NCBI GenBank assembly: GCA_015832175.1
Contig: WJXW01000005.1
Coordinates: 2,232,001 to 2,296,000 of the forward strand
Source of the DNA: Paraphaeosphaeria minitans
Taxonomy: Eukaryota; Ascomycota; Dothideomycetes; Pleosporales; Didymosphaeriaceae
Length of the DNA: 64,000 bases
Reading direction: 5' to 3'
The notes under the pieces were generated by a model that ran no database searches, was not told the DNA's origin, and saw only the letters and a list, made by a program, of their open reading frames with translations. A program made the position numbers and the translations under genes. This document shows positions 24,076-36,009 of the stretch, one piece after another; position 1 is the first letter of the stretch, and each line of letters begins with the position of its first letter.

Positions 24076-27000
24076 CTACATGAAGGTCATCTTGAGCTCC
24101 TTCTCCTTGCCGAACTCGTCGTCGTAATCGTCGGCCCACGCATTGTATGCGGGCGCCATGTTGGAGCCTTGGGCAGAGGGCTCGGTCATGGATGGCCGTA
24201 TTTGGGGACGCTCGGGGGGATTGTCGGTCCAGCTCGGCGGGTCCCAGGCTGATGACGGCTCGGGAGATTTGTGCGCAGACGGGAGCGGTGATATCGCGGG
24301 GGACCTCGAGGATGGCGGTTCCTTGAAGGATGTATCGAACGTCATGCTGATATCGCCGTCAGCCGCCTCATCGTACGCACCGATGCTCTTCTTCCGCGTA
24401 CCGTTCTGGTGTGGAGTCGAAGCGCCCGAGTACGTGGAGAGGTTGCTGGAGCTACCAGCAGGATTCTGCGACGCGACGTCGAGACTGTCGTTGTAGCTCT
24501 TCGTCTCCCTAAGAGTAGAGTATGGGTTCAGTGAAGTTTGTGATATATCAATCTTCATGGGGGGCAGCGTGCTCTTGATCTCCTTTATTTCAATGCCATC
24601 GTACGCAGCATCGTATGATAAAGCCGCAACCTCGGCACGGATAGCGTCGATATCGAACATTATCGGATTCTCCGCCAGCTTAGCCGGGTCCTGGTCCTTG
24701 TCGACTGCGCTTTGCGATTTCTCGTCGTACACCTCCCAGTCCTTCTTCTGCACTTTTTTCTTCCGCCAGAAGCTAAAGCTCTTCTTTTCTTGTTTCTTCC
24801 CCAGCTCTTTTCGGGCTTCTTCGATCTCGTTGATAAGCTCGCGTTGACGCTTCTCGTGGTTTTCTGGGTCCGGATCCTCAATCTCCGAGAATTCGTCGCT
24901 TTCGACTTGCCAGCCGACTTCGCGCAGCAGCCTGGGCATCGCGGCTCGGTAGGCCATGTGTCCGGCGACGATATCAGTGACGTCGAAGTTCTCGATACCG
25001 GGCACGTCTACTTTGGCGAGGCCAGCAACCTGCATGATGCCTCCGCTGGTTGCTCGGAACAGATATCCTAGATCTTTGTCAACGTACGCAACTTTGTCGT
25101 CGTCTCTGAGTCCTACCAAGAATCCAATCATTATTCGCATAACCATTTACTAGTCGCCCGGGAATGCTAGCTCGCACCCTAGTGTATTCATCTTTCTTCG
25201 CTACGACCGGCGTTCCAAACAAGTACGCGTTCTGTACTAGACCAACAGCTCCTCGATTGGCAAGTTCTTTGAGGCAGGCAAAAATAACCCTGGCTCCAAG
25301 CGAGAAACCTACCAGCGTAATGGGGCGCGCTCCAAGATTGCGATCCATTAGTGAGTCTGCAAGAATGAGACCAGCCATGTCTGCGCGTGCTTGCGAGACA
25401 GCCCAGGGATTGTCAATAAGGTATGATAGCTTTGTCAACGCAAGAGGTAGCGCCAGTGCGGACATGAGAGCACCGAGGATTGTGGCTCCAAGCACCTGTT
25501 GGAGACCTTGGGTAAGAGCCTAGGCAGGAGTCAGTTGCGCCCTCCTGATACACATCAGACACTCACCTCTGTAGCTAAAATGTTTATGGTGTCACCCATA
25601 CTTCGAAGCATTTCGGGCTCCCAGTGCACCGAATAGATATCTCCCATGATAGGATCGACCGTGCTAAAAGGCAGGCGTACGTCATCGAGCTTGCCGTTCA
25701 TCCAACCTGCTACTGTGACGATGAGATTGACCCGCTTGTTGTTATGAAGCGGGCGATATTCAAATGTCTTGACAGAACCTGTCCGTCGATCTGCGGCTCT
25801 GACAGCAATGGTGCCGCCGGTCACGACGCCTGTAGTGGTGACGATGGCAGCTCCACCGGCGCCAGCAAGGAAGCCTCCTGTACCAGCCACACCGATTGTA
25901 GTGAAACCAGCTGCAAGACCAGCCCCAAGGAGTGGTGCCAGTAAGCCGGCAGAAAGACCAATGACAAGACTGCCACCGACAGTAGCAAGGCCCATGAGAG
26001 CTAGACGCCTGTTGCGCGCCTTTTTCCGCCGGCTCTCCATGTGCTCGTCTTCGTTCCAATTTTCTTTATTGGCTTCTTCCTCCATTTCGAGGGCCTCGGT
26101 AACCCGCTTTTCAAATCGGCAGATCTCCAGCCACTGCACGTTGAGATATTTCCCAACATTCTCCAACAGTTGTCTTGAGCGTGCATCGTACACGGAGTCA
26201 GCAATGAGAACCAAGAAAAGATCGCAAAGGATAGTCCAACGAAGATCAATGTCTAAGCTGGAGGTCGTGGGGAGCTGGGATGGTGTCCGAACGGCGGGTA
26301 GATCGTCTCCAGAGTGGTTTGCATACGGTGGCGGGGGAGGGCTATTCATGTAGTCATCGTCTTCCAAGCCCAGACTGGATGTCGACGTGCCCTTGTCCGA
26401 CGGGGAGTTCAGACGAGGCGAAGAGATGGACGGCCTAGCAGAGTCGGCATCTTTTGCTGATTCGGGAGCTTCGGCAGCGGGGTTCTTCACGCGAGCATTC
26501 TGCATCAGGGCCGGGGTTAAGTCGGCAGGCACGACGCCGTGCTCGGATAGCTGCTCGATCATGATCTGCTCCGACTCGTCCACTTCCATGTGCGAGTACA
26601 AGCGAACCATCATCTTCTGCGACCACATCTGCGTGGTTTCTTGTGCCATATCCAGAACTTTCTTAGTGTTCCTGTTGCGCTTCAGCTTGGCGAATCGCTT
26701 CGATGTCTCCACGGTGGCCAGTCGAACCAGACCCACGTAGGCGATGCGCTGCCCCTCGGTCAGGAGGCCTTTGGTGGCCTGCATCTGGGCGAGCGGGTCG
26801 CGGGCAGCATCGTCCTCGTCCCCGTCCCCGTCGTGCAGCATGGTGCTCTTCTCCTTGAAGAGGTAGGCCGTATTGTCGTCCATGCTCGTGACCGACTCGA
26901 CGTCGTCGTCCATGATGACGCGCGTATAGCCCTTGGCCGCTCCGCCGACGTTGGCGTAGCCGTGCATGTCCTCGAGCTCCTCGGCGTTCTCCTTGGCAAT

Positions 27001-27606
27001 GAGCCTGTTGTCGTCGTCGTACATGTCGTAGCGGGCATAGGCGGGCATGGTCTGCCATCCGCCGTCGTCGTCTTCCTTGACCTCTTCCGAGGCGCGCGGG
27101 GCGACCTGCATGTGGGACCATTCTGAGATGCCGGCGGGGTTGTGTGCGTGGACGATGCTGCTGCGCTTGTCGGTCGCGGACTTGGTCGAGGCCGTACGTA
27201 TATGTGCGCTCGAGGCGGGCTGCTCGCGGTCCTGAGTGGGTGCCGCCTTTGCTGGCTCTGGTTGGACGTGTCCGTTGCTGCTCGCAGTCTGCTCTTTGGG
27301 TTCCTTCGCCTCCTCCTCTTCCAATGCCGGCGCAGGCTTCACGTCCTCCTCGCCATTCTGGGCGAGCTGCTCCGTGGAGGCCGCCTTTTCCCTGGGAGTT
27401 ACATCTTTCAAGTCTGCGTCGTCCTCGTCGCTCTCGGGCCCCGGCGGCGGTGGCGGCGGCGCTCGGGATTTCCTCACGGGCAGCCCAAAGTCGTCGTACT
27501 CGACCTCAGGCTGGGCCTCAGGCTTGGGTGTATTCGTCGGCAGTGCGCGGTCCGGCTGCTTGGTGTCGTCGGCGGGAGGGTTGTCTTCATGGTACGCGGG
27601 TGGCAT
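24076..27606 (-). CDS. DUF726-family membrane protein with alpha/beta-hydrolase core (TMCO4 / yeast YFL034W-like)
   Basis: Three exons in coding order: 27606-25567, 25519-25117, 25067-24076; 1144 aa. Residues 1-270 are acidic, Pro-rich and disordered (DEDDADLKDVTPREK and similar). A Gly/Ala-rich hydrophobic segment at roughly 545-610 should form membrane hairpins. The hydrolase-like core follows, with the nucleophile-elbow motif GFSLGAR (S753) and the conserved NGYANNDWILGYLFR segment rebuilt across the second intron. The C terminus (about 200 residues) is low-complexity, Ser/Pro-rich. Yeast YFL034W (Mil1) and mammalian TMCO4 share this core; the biochemical role is poorly known. The two introns are 47 and 49 bp. 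The gene is divergent from UTP23. Confidence 0.88.
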
Positions 27607-28120
27607 TGTGTCGGGGTGTCGCAGACATTCGAGGGACGTGGCTCGGCGATGTCAGGAGTCCGGGGCCGCACGTTCGCGGTTCACTGCTGTCTTCTCTGAG
27701 GGCTAAGTATGTTTCGGCGCAGTCAGTGGACGCCCCCTCGCACCATGTTGCCGTCACGTTGTTACTGTTTCGACGCATAGCCTCTGCGAGCGGCGGCACC
27801 TGTGGGGGCTTTGTCGGGCCCGCTAGGTCCGGCATGGGTGCAGAGTGGAGCCAAAAAAGTTCACGGCGGATGCAAACGACCATTCCTCTCTCCACGCGCG
27901 ACCACTCCACGCACGGCTGAGGAGACCCATACCCGGTTCCCGTATACCGCACGAAACCAGAGCGAATTATCGTCGTCACCTACCACCCGTCACCTGTGCA
28001 GAGTCGTCTGCCTTCGGCAACTTGTGCGACACGACATTTGCGAAATACTTCCCCAGGAACGATACCTACCACCAAAAAAAATAAGACTTCCTGTCCTAGG
28101 AAGTCTACACGTCCGGCCAT
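27607..28120. promoter_or_regulatory. Divergent promoter region between the DUF726 gene and UTP23
   Basis: 514 bp shared between two genes transcribed away from each other; both sets of promoter elements must lie here. Several overlapping frames are open because of high GC, but none is supported. No distinct motif assigned. Confidence 0.5.
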
Positions 28121-29159
28121 ATGAAGCTCAAGCGCGCGAAAGCCTACCGGAAGCTCATGCACCAGTATGAAGTCACTTTTGGCTTCCGCAGTCCGTACCA
28201 GGTGTGTACTATACCACGCGCACTCTCTTGACGCAGAACTAACTAGCGCGCAGGTCCTCGTCGACGACCAAATCCTCGAAGACTGCTGGCGGGGCAAGAT
28301 CCAGCTCCTCGAGCGGCTGCAGGGCTGTCTCCAGGGCGCCATCAAACCCATGGTGACACAATGCTGCATGCGAGCGCTGTATAACGCGACGCCAAAGGTA
28401 CGCGCATATTCAACAGTACTTTGGGGCTATATGCTGATATTACTAGAACGACGCGCTCATCAAGTGGGCCCAAGACAACCTCGAGCGCCGCCGCTGCAAC
28501 CACCACGAGCTCGAAGAACCGCTCTCCGCGCTGGCATGTCTCTCCGCTGTTATCGACCCGAAAGACAGCAAGACGAACAAACACAGATATGTAGTTGCAT
28601 CACAGGACCGGAAAGTGCGGGCTCATCTCCGCACCATACCCGGTGTGCCTCTCATATATTTGGAACGCGCTGTCATGATGTACGTCTAGTCCCACCTGGC
28701 TGTGAACTCACTGACAATGTCTACAGCATGGAACCGATGAACACTGCTTCGGAAGAGCTCAGGGATCGGGAGGAGAAGAACAAGTTCAGATTGGGACTCA
28801 AGGGCCAGCGCAACCCCGACCAGCCTCCGAAAAGGAAGCGCGACGACGAAGAGCAAGGTGCCGAGGAACAGAATACCGAAGAAGCCCAGCCACAGAAGAG
28901 GAAAAAGCAGAAGGGTCCCAGACAGCCCAATCCACTGAGCATGAAGAAGGCCAAGAAGGAGGCTCCGCCAGGAAGCGCGACGAAGCCCAAGTCTACAGAA
29001 CCGAAACCGCCCCGAGCGGCAGCGGTAACGGAAGACTCGACCGACGCCCCCGCGGCGGACGGTGAAGATGCAGGACCCCGCAAGCGGAAGCGGAAGCACA
29101 AGCCCAAGGGTGACGGTGACGTCACAGCCAACGTCGACGCAGAGGCGGCCGCGGCCTGA
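28121..29159 (+). CDS. UTP23: rRNA-processing protein UTP23 (FCF1/UTP24-like PIN-domain protein)
   Basis: Four exons: 28121-28201, 28254-28397, 28447-28679, 28727-29159; 296 aa. UTP23 is a small-subunit processome factor in the nucleolus; in yeast it is needed for early 18S rRNA maturation and snR30 release. The start MKLKRAKAYRKLMHQYEVTFGF and the VLVDDQIL segment match the family. KPMVTQCCMRALY and the VRAHLRTIPGVPL / AVMIMEPM region complete the PIN-like fold. The conserved Cys/His residues (TQCC, RRRCNHHE, ACLS) fit the family zinc-binding site. The C-terminal ~130 residues are Lys/Arg/Glu-rich with repeated KRKR blocks, as in other UTP23 proteins, and serve as nucleolar/RNA-binding tail. 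Introns are 52, 49 and 47 bp. Confidence 0.93.
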
Positions 29160-29424
29160 TATACGTCTTCGAATGCGTGCCCATGGTCGCGGTCTAGCAT
29201 CTGCAGGTCTACCTTCTATAAGAAAGATCTTGGCGCGTATGGCCCCTTCCGGACTGTTGGACGTTGAATGAAAGAACACTCGCAGCCGTTGTTGGCACAT
29301 ACCTAACTCGAAATAGACACGAGGAGTTCTGAAGCCTGTCATGCAACAGATCGTGTCATCTTAGGCCCGCCCTCAAGGATGTGGCATGGCCAGAGTAGGA
29401 TATATATCGCCCGCCAGGCTCAGT

Positions 29425-30610
29425 TCACACATTCTTGCCTTGTGCAAGGAGATCCGAGACCTTCGGCGGGAGAATAAGCGTACTACGGTCGTTGCGCTTG
29501 ACGAACTCGACGATCACCTCGGCCGTCTTCTCCGGGAGATCCTCCTGGAGGAAGTGCCCGGCTGCAGGGAATACTTGTAGCTGGAATTTGCCTAAACCGT
29601 GTTAGATACCACATCAACATATGAACATAGCAGGAATCACCTTGCATCTGCCCGATCATGAGTTCCTTATCCAGCCTGTCCGGTCCCGCAAGTATAAGCA
29701 GCTTCGCGCCCTTGCCGCCCAGAAACTTCGCGCTCATGCCATTGAACCAATTCTCCCAGTATGCCTCTGTGCTGCCCAGCTCTGTCCGCCACGCCCACAT
29801 CCCATCCGGCGTCTGCAAAAGCAAACTGGGCACACTCGCCCTCGCCGCCTGCGGATTCCGCAGCGTCCTCGACCGTATGTGCCACTCGATGGCCGCGGGC
29901 AAGTTGGGAAATGTCTTCGGCCTGCTCTTCAGATAACTCTGCATGTGCTTCAGCGCGTCCATCGCGCTCCCCTCCACCACATCCAGCACCGCAAACCCCA
30001 ACACCTTGCTCCCCAGCGTCCCCTTGTTCGCCACGTGCGTGACCACGGCCCCGCCCAGACTGTGTCCGATGAGCACCATCGTCGGGAGCTCTGCCCACCC
30101 GATCTTGTTCGCGGTGAGTTGGATCATGTCGACGAGGTCTTGCCCTAGCACGTCCACGGACAGGTCGGCGTCAACGTGGCCCTCGGCGTCCCACACCACG
30201 CTGCCGTGTTCGCGCGCCTCGACCGCGAGGATGCCAACGTCCGGCATCAGCTTCCGCACCTCCTTCGCCATCAGCGCGAAGCTCAGCGCCGAGCTGCCCG
30301 CGCCGTGGTGCAGGACGAGCAGGTTCGCCTTGGGAGAAGCTGGCGGGGTCAGGTAGACATGGAACTTTGCGTGCCGGGACATGGGCGAGGCAGGCCGCTC
30401 GAGGTAGAATTCGTGCGCGAAGTAGTCGGACCAGTGGAGCACGGGGGCGGGGCGCTGGCTGCTTGTGGGGATTATGGTGCCGGTCGAGCTCATGGACGAT
30501 GCGGAGGAGCTGTCGTCTTCGTACGCGTCGGTGGGGTCTTCGAAGAGGGGCTCGGGGGAGGGGAAGGCGCTGAGCTTCGTCTTTGCGAAGGCTTTGGCGA
30601 GGTCAGACAT
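29425..30610 (-). CDS. PPE1: Protein phosphatase methylesterase 1
   Basis: Two exons in coding order: 30610-29641 and 29591-29425 (49-bp intron); 378 aa. PPE1 removes the methyl ester from the C-terminal Leu of PP2A catalytic subunits. Alpha/beta-hydrolase landmarks: LLVLHHGAGSSALSF oxyanion region, nucleophile elbow IGHSLGG (S184), and the catalytic His in PAAGHFLQED (H336), which lies in the second exon. Reading straight through the donor would give a wrong, Pro/Arg-rich C terminus. The N-terminal 55 residues are Ser/Asp-rich and probably disordered, as in other PME-1 proteins. The 3' end faces UTP23, with 265 bp between stops. Confidence 0.93.
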
Positions 30611-31201
30611 TGCGGGTCATAGGGAGACAGCTGGCACATGGAAAGCAAGTCAATTGGGAAGGGGAATTGCGGGCGAAATGTTATTGATGGTACAGTATGC
30701 GTAGGGTTAGGAGGGGGATAGTCTAGTCTACCAGTGCCAGGGACAGGGGGTGCGCGGACGCCAGGGTAAGCGAGACGGTTCAGCCATCCTGCGTCACTGA
30801 TCGTTGAAGACATCCCAGGACCCAGGCGCATCTTGCGTGCTACATGGCCACCAGTGCGCTTGGGAATCGTAGTGATATCTAGGCAGCCTTGCGTGGCGGC
30901 AAAATAACTACACATGATGCGCTAGCCGCGTAGCTAAAAGTCGACAGCCGTGGGCAGCTCTTTCGAACCGCATTCGAGAACCATGACGCAAATCGTTGCT
31001 CTAGCGTCATCCGCCATCTGATCGCCCAGACGCCATGCCACTGTTGAAAGCCTGGGAAGGCTCTCTTTCCTGAGAGATATCTATGACACATGCTGAGCTT
31101 GCTCACACTCATTCTTCACAGTCGACACCATCGAGATCAATCTTTTCCGGCACGCGAAGCTTCGCGACCCGACCAAGAGCTCTCAGAGCTCACAGCAAAA
31201 G
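30611..31201. promoter_or_regulatory. Divergent promoter region between PPE1 and the DUF2417 gene
   Basis: 591 bp between divergent genes. No supported ORF or repeat. Confidence 0.45.
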
Positions 31202-32911
31202 ATGTGGGGAGGAAAGAAAGCACCGGATGACGACGGAGAGTCCGCGCCGCGAGCAGACGCCGCCTCAGTAGATGCTGGCCGAAGCACGACGAGTGTGCGC
31301 TCGACACCTCGAAGCCACTACGATGGCAGACAAGAGCCCACTGAGAGGACCAGACTGCTCGACGAGGGACGACGGCCGCCCAACTCGGATGGCTATCTGG
31401 ATCCTGACGACCCAGCGGTACGTCTACTTCGTGTATGAACTGTACAACTGCTAAACGTTCACCAGGTCTCGCCGTACAACCTGTGGTCGGTCCGCTTCCT
31501 CCGCTACTTTACCATCCTCTTCTTCATGGTCTCGTGCCTTTGGTGGACGCTGCTCCTAATCAGCATCTTCATCTCGCCGCCGGGAATGCACTCTCGCGGC
31601 AGCGGCTTCTTCGACTTCGCCTTCACCTGTCTCACAATCGGCAACCTCTCAGTCCAAATCGTTTTCTTCATCACCCCGGCCAAAGCCCTCCGCGTCACCA
31701 CGGCCATCATCGCCGTCTTCCTCATCATCGACATGATCCTGATCCTAGCCGTCCCCAGACTCCGCCTCGAAGAAGGCTGGGTTGGCATCGCCTCCATCGT
31801 CTGGGCCGTCTTCATCTCAATATGGTGCATCATCACCGACCGGGTCGTCGCGTGGGGCAAAAGAGAAGAAGAGGAGCGTCTGACCGGCCGCCCAGAGACC
31901 CGTCGCACGCTGAAAGAATGGGTCGCCGTGCTCGTCGCGACAATCCTCACGACGGCCTTCGTCGTCGTCGCCATCCTCATGACAGGCACTCTGAGCGTCC
32001 GCGCGCGCGATTCCACTCTCCAATTCGCAGGCGAGCGCATCCTCGTCGACGGCGACAAGTACGCCGTGCATCTCAGCTGCGTGGGCAACGTCTCCTACAC
32101 CCACGGCAAGCGCGATCCCGCCATCCTCCTCGAAGCCGGCGAGGAGCCTGCCGAGTACGACTTCGAGCACTGGGCCTACAACGCCGTGCAGAACGGCTCC
32201 ATCAGCCGTTACTGCTACTGGGACCGCCCCGGGTACGCCTGGTCCGACAACGCGCCCTCGCCGCACAGCGCGGGCATGTCCGCAGACGCGCTCTCCGAAG
32301 CCCTCGCCAAAGCCGGCGAGGAGGGCCCCTGGATCCTCGTCTCCGCTGGCACCGGCAGCATCGTCTCCCGCATCTTCAGCTCCCGCCACCTCAAGCAGGT
32401 CACGGGGCTCATGCTGGTCGACCCCATGCACGAGGACCTGCTGCACCGCATCGGGAACCCCGGGCGCGGCTTCGTGCTCTGGGGCTGGGGCGTCCTCAGC
32501 CCGCTGGGCATGTCGCGGCTCGCGGGTGCCATCTTCAAGGGCCACACGAGGCAGGACCGCGTGTACGGACGGAACGCGTACCAGGGTGGGAAGTTCATCA
32601 AGGCCGAGCTGCAGGAGAATCTTGTCGCGGACTCGCTGTCCAAGAGCGAGGTTGTGTCCGCGAGGAATATTCAGAGCAGTGAGACGCCGCTGGTGGTGGT
32701 GAGCAGCGCAGTCAAGTGTAGGACTGATGGCGAGTGGGAGCGGAAACAGAGGGATAGCACCAAGTTGACGGAGAATCTGGTGAGCTGGGATGTGGTGAAC
32801 AAGGCGCCGCACCAAGTGTGGCGGACGCTGGAGGGGAGGGAGGTCATGGAGAAGAGATTGAAGCAGTTGGTGAAGGCGGCGAGGAAGGTCAAAGCGACAG
32901 AGGAGGAGTAG
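31202..32911 (+). CDS. DUF2417 integral membrane protein with alpha/beta-hydrolase domain (yeast YNL115C-like)
   Basis: Two exons: 31202-31417 and 31466-32911 (48-bp intron); 553 aa. The first ~75 residues are polar and Arg/Asp-rich. Five hydrophobic segments follow (FTILFFMVSCLWWTLLLISI; FAFTCLTIGNLSVQIVFF; TTAIIAVFLIIDMILILAV; GIASIVWAVFISIWCII; VAVLVATILTTAFVVVAIL). The C-terminal half resembles an alpha/beta hydrolase (SYTHGKRDPAILLEAG oxyanion-like loop, YCYWDRPGYAWSDNAPSP, TGLMLVDPMHEDLL). Where the usual nucleophile GxSxG should sit the sequence reads VSAGTGSIVSR, so activity is uncertain. This layout is that of fungal DUF2417 proteins of unknown role. The C-terminal ~60 residues are highly charged. 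Confidence 0.85.
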
Positions 32912-33227
32912 GCGCAAAGACAATGGGGCGGAGGCCGAGGCCGAGGTATTTTTGTTGGTACATATAATTTTCTTTGCGGTACGGCGGTTTGCAGCTGGGA
33001 GATTTGAGGTGGACAGACTGTTTGATTTGAGCGTTTCCACTGCGCAGGTTATCCGCACACGTCGTAATTCCGATAATTTGTAATCCGACTCCATGGCTGC
33101 GTCTTACTGGTACAATATATACAGATCGTACATTTTCCTCTCTCATCCTTCCAGCCTCGTGTTTGCCATGTGCACGCCCTAGTTTTTAATCCTACATGTC
33201 CCGACTCTTTGGTGGTAGCAGCGCACT
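32912..33227. other. Intergenic, convergent 3' ends
   Basis: 316 bp between the stops of the DUF2417 gene and the mL54 gene. Expected to hold both 3' UTRs; nothing else seen. Confidence 0.5.
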
Positions 33228-33998
33228 CTAGCCCATGGCCTTCAAGAAATTCCGCTCCTTGATGGCCGCCCGCCTCTTATCCCGCATCGCCTTCGTCAGC
33301 TCTCCTCTCGCCTCGCCCGCCTTCACAGCCCCGTCCACAGTCCCGTCGCCGGCAGGGAGATCAATCGTCTGTTCGTATATCGGCACCTTGGGCACGAGCA
33401 TGCCCGGGTTCGCGAGCTGTTCCTTGCGCAGGCGCTTGGCGGCCAGACGACGTTGTTTCTTCGATTTAGCTGTCGCGCGTTAGCATTTCATCCCACGCCC
33501 ACCCAGCACCATCCCCACAACCAAAATGCAATGCAGAGTGGCATGGAAGGGGTAAATGTCGCCGAACTTACAAAACAGATCTCCCTGTCCACTGGCCTCC
33601 CCCTTCTGCTCCTGCCGCTCCAGTATGCTCCACAGCCACTCCGGGTACTCCTCGTCCGGCAACGCCACGGGATCCTGCTGGTCCTTCAGAAAGTTCAGGC
33701 CCCTGAGCGGCGTGCCAGCCGGCACAGAGCTGCGCACGAGCGGCGCCTTCTTCTCTGCGACTGGGGGCGCGGCATCTTTCTTCGGCGCGGGTGTGATGGT
33801 TTCGCTGAAGGGCTGCGCGGCGGAGGTGGATGTCGCAGGCGGCGGTGGTTGCTTGGCTGTGGGTGTTGGTGTTGCGGTGACGGGGGTTGCGGCGCGCAGG
33901 GTGGGGGCTGCGGAGAAGGCGCGGGAGGAGAGGGGGATGTATGTAGGTGGTGGTATTCGTGCGCGGGAGGCTGCCCGGAGGCAGGTTCGGCAGATCAT
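33228..33998 (-). CDS. MRPL37: Mitochondrial large-subunit ribosomal protein mL54 (MRPL37)
   Basis: Two exons in coding order: 33998-33572 and 33469-33228 (102-bp intron); 222 aa. The N terminus [18 protein letters not shown] and the following Ala/Pro/Thr-rich stretch form a long mitochondrial targeting and linker region. The conserved core begins at about residue 100 ([27 protein letters not shown]) and continues across the splice site into [16 protein letters not shown] chose the ATG at 33998 rather than an in-frame ATG 28 codons upstream, because the upstream part is not presequence-like. The protein ends with the basic [18 protein letters not shown]. It is longer than yeast MRPL37 because of the linker. 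Confidence 0.88.
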
Positions 33999-34954
33999 TG
34001 TGGTGGTGCGTGGGCAATGCGTGTTTGGATGGATGGTGTTGGATGCGCGACTCGAACTTTTGGGCGGAAGGGGTTTTGCCAATCACGTGACACTCTTCCC
34101 TCACCACTATCGTGCTGCTCCCGCCTTCCTCTGAGTACTCAGCAGCATACCCATCGGCGTCTCATTGCAACTACTATCGATTTAACAGACCCGAATCAAT
34201 TCGCAAGTTCAGCCAGTTCGGCATCCTTGCGGAACGCACGAGACTTAGCCTACAATAGATGCAATCAACTCGGACTCCTTTACATAATGACGTTAAGTGT
34301 GCCGACTAGAAATCGAGTCTCTCCGCGTATTTCAGTTCGCGATGGGATAGCTCGTGGTGCATGAACACATGGAAGACAGTCTAAAGGGCATCATCGTACT
34401 TGAAAAGAAGCAGTAAGAGCACAGCAAGCCCGGCTAAGAGAACGGAGTCTACTCGACCGGCAATCGAGGACGATTTCTATCAATCTACCGGGCAAGACCA
34501 CCAAGTATCATTCGCGAGGTCCAGAGGAGAAGAGGAAGAAGCTGAACGGGCAGACCGGGCTGAACGAGAAAACACCGACTGCGCCGAGTTTTGTGTTCAC
34601 AACTCAATTTCGTGTATTAAAATGTTCAGGGCGAGATTTGACGGAAAACCCTGGCAGATAACGAAGGTCCTGTAACACTGCACAACGCGAGATAATTTTA
34701 CTGCTCCCAGTTAGCATTGGCTGTAGCTGCAGTATAGAGCGCGAACCTACTACCGTACCTATCGCCGTAAAGAAACTATCAGGTGGAGCTTGTCTCGGTT
34801 GAAGAGTTCGTCACATTCTAATAAGGCATCGCCTCGTCCCACGCCTGGAGGGTTTCAAGCGCCTGGAGATTGCCGTCACTCAGGCCCTTTCTTTAAGTCA
34901 CCCTCCCATAACTAGCATTCCTCAGCTCCAATCGCCCGCAACGTTAGGGGAGGC
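33999..34954. other. Intergenic region
   Basis: About 950 bp. Contains the mL54 promoter. ORFs here (for example 34400-34675) are short and Glu/Arg-rich from simple purine runs. Nothing supported. Confidence 0.45.
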
Positions 34955-35300
34955 CTAGTAAGCCTTCATCATCGCCTCCGCCTCCACCACCTCTTCCATC
35001 CTCAGCGCCTGCATCGTCTCCGGAGTAACCCTGTCCACCTCATCGGCAGTTTTGGCACTTTCGTGCCAATGTTTCCTAGGAGAGGCAGGATGTGTTCAAG
35101 AAGAGGTTCCTACGTATTATTTGGATCGATCTTCTGGCCTAGAGCATCATCGGCCATACACTTGAGTTGTAGGTGGTAGGCATTGCATGCCCTTGATTCA
35201 CTTTCAATGAGCTAACGATCAAACCATAGGTTCCGCAGACCTAATTTCAATGGATTCACGCCAAAACAAGGCGAATATTTCTGTACTTGGCTCAGAAATA
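34955..35300 (-). pseudogene. Relic of an unidentified protein-coding gene
   Basis: On the minus strand, protein-like segments follow one another but are broken. First comes SPCFGVNPLKLGLRNLWFDR, then an in-frame TAG at 35214-35212, then LIESESRACNAYHLQLKCMA and DDALGQKIDPNN. A second TAG (near 35112-35110) follows, then EPLLEHILPLLGNIGTKVPK. In another frame DEVDRVTPETMQALRMEE runs to a C terminus EAEAMMKAY with stop at 34957-34955. A short intron could replace one of the two breaks (GTAGGAACC donor near 35113), and an acceptor-like GTTAG coincides with the first, so a live small gene is possible. The lack of an upstream exon and the mixed frames favour decay. Family not recognised. Confidence 0.45.
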
Positions 35301-36009
35301 ATTAACGGTTTCGACCATTTGGTATATATTGCCAGGTATGGATTCTAGAACTTACGGGCATAACAGTGTATTCTGTCACAACTTACATAATGCTCGATGT
35401 CACAATGGTCAAACACACGACGCTTTCAATTGGCAACTGGATTGGAAGAGTAGCCACATTGTTGGCTTGGCGATTAATTCTCATTACATGTAATATTCTC
35501 GAAATCGCTCTATTGATGGTCAATGTGCTACACCCTCCAGCTTCAACTACCCACACGCATCACTAAGTCGTTTCACCGGTTAGTCGAGTTGACGCATGCT
35601 TGCGCTATAACATGCTCCATGATATACCTACCACATCCACCCCCAACAAATCCTACAAAGCTAGCTGGCAAGCTTATCACGGGCCGCAAGTTCCGGCGTT
35701 CGTACATCTTGGGCCAGAGAAACATCTCATTCACCGGATCATACTTTCAGTCTGCTGGACGAGATCCCTCAGAGGGTATAGCATTTCCGTTGTTGTCATG
35801 AGTGCACGCCTGACAAATTGGGACCCAATTTAACAATCACAATGAAAGAGATCAAATGAGGGACTATGAGTTGGGCTATGACGGAAAGTATTAAGAGGGA
35901 CCCAAGCCGTCGAGCTGACTCCACCAGCAGCGAATACCTGCCAGCTGCAAGCTATTGATCCTGCGACACATTGGGGAGCATTGGAGCACTGATGCTTCCA
36001 TTATGGCGT
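35301..36009. other. Intergenic region
   Basis: About 700 bp, rather AT-rich in 35360-35530. No supported gene, RNA or repeat. Confidence 0.45.

Noticed and set aside
25079..25146. Apparent alternative start of a separate gene (MVMRIMIGFLVG...) downstream of the DUF726 hydrolase motif
   Set aside because: It is the second intron and the flanking exon of the DUF726 gene; splicing joins the two frames into the conserved NDWILGYLFR segment.
27142..27920. Long plus-strand frames antisense to the DUF726 gene start
   Set aside because: GC-rich shadows of the Asp/Glu/Pro-rich N terminus; codon composition is Arg/Ala/Gly/Ser biased.
31435..32682. 415-codon plus-strand frame
   Set aside because: Arg/His/Pro-rich alternative frame of the DUF2417 gene; the true frame shows membrane segments.
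31817..33094. 425-codon minus-strand frame
   Set aside because: Shadow of the GC-rich DUF2417 gene on the other strand; composition is Arg/Ala/His/Asp-rich and not protein-like.
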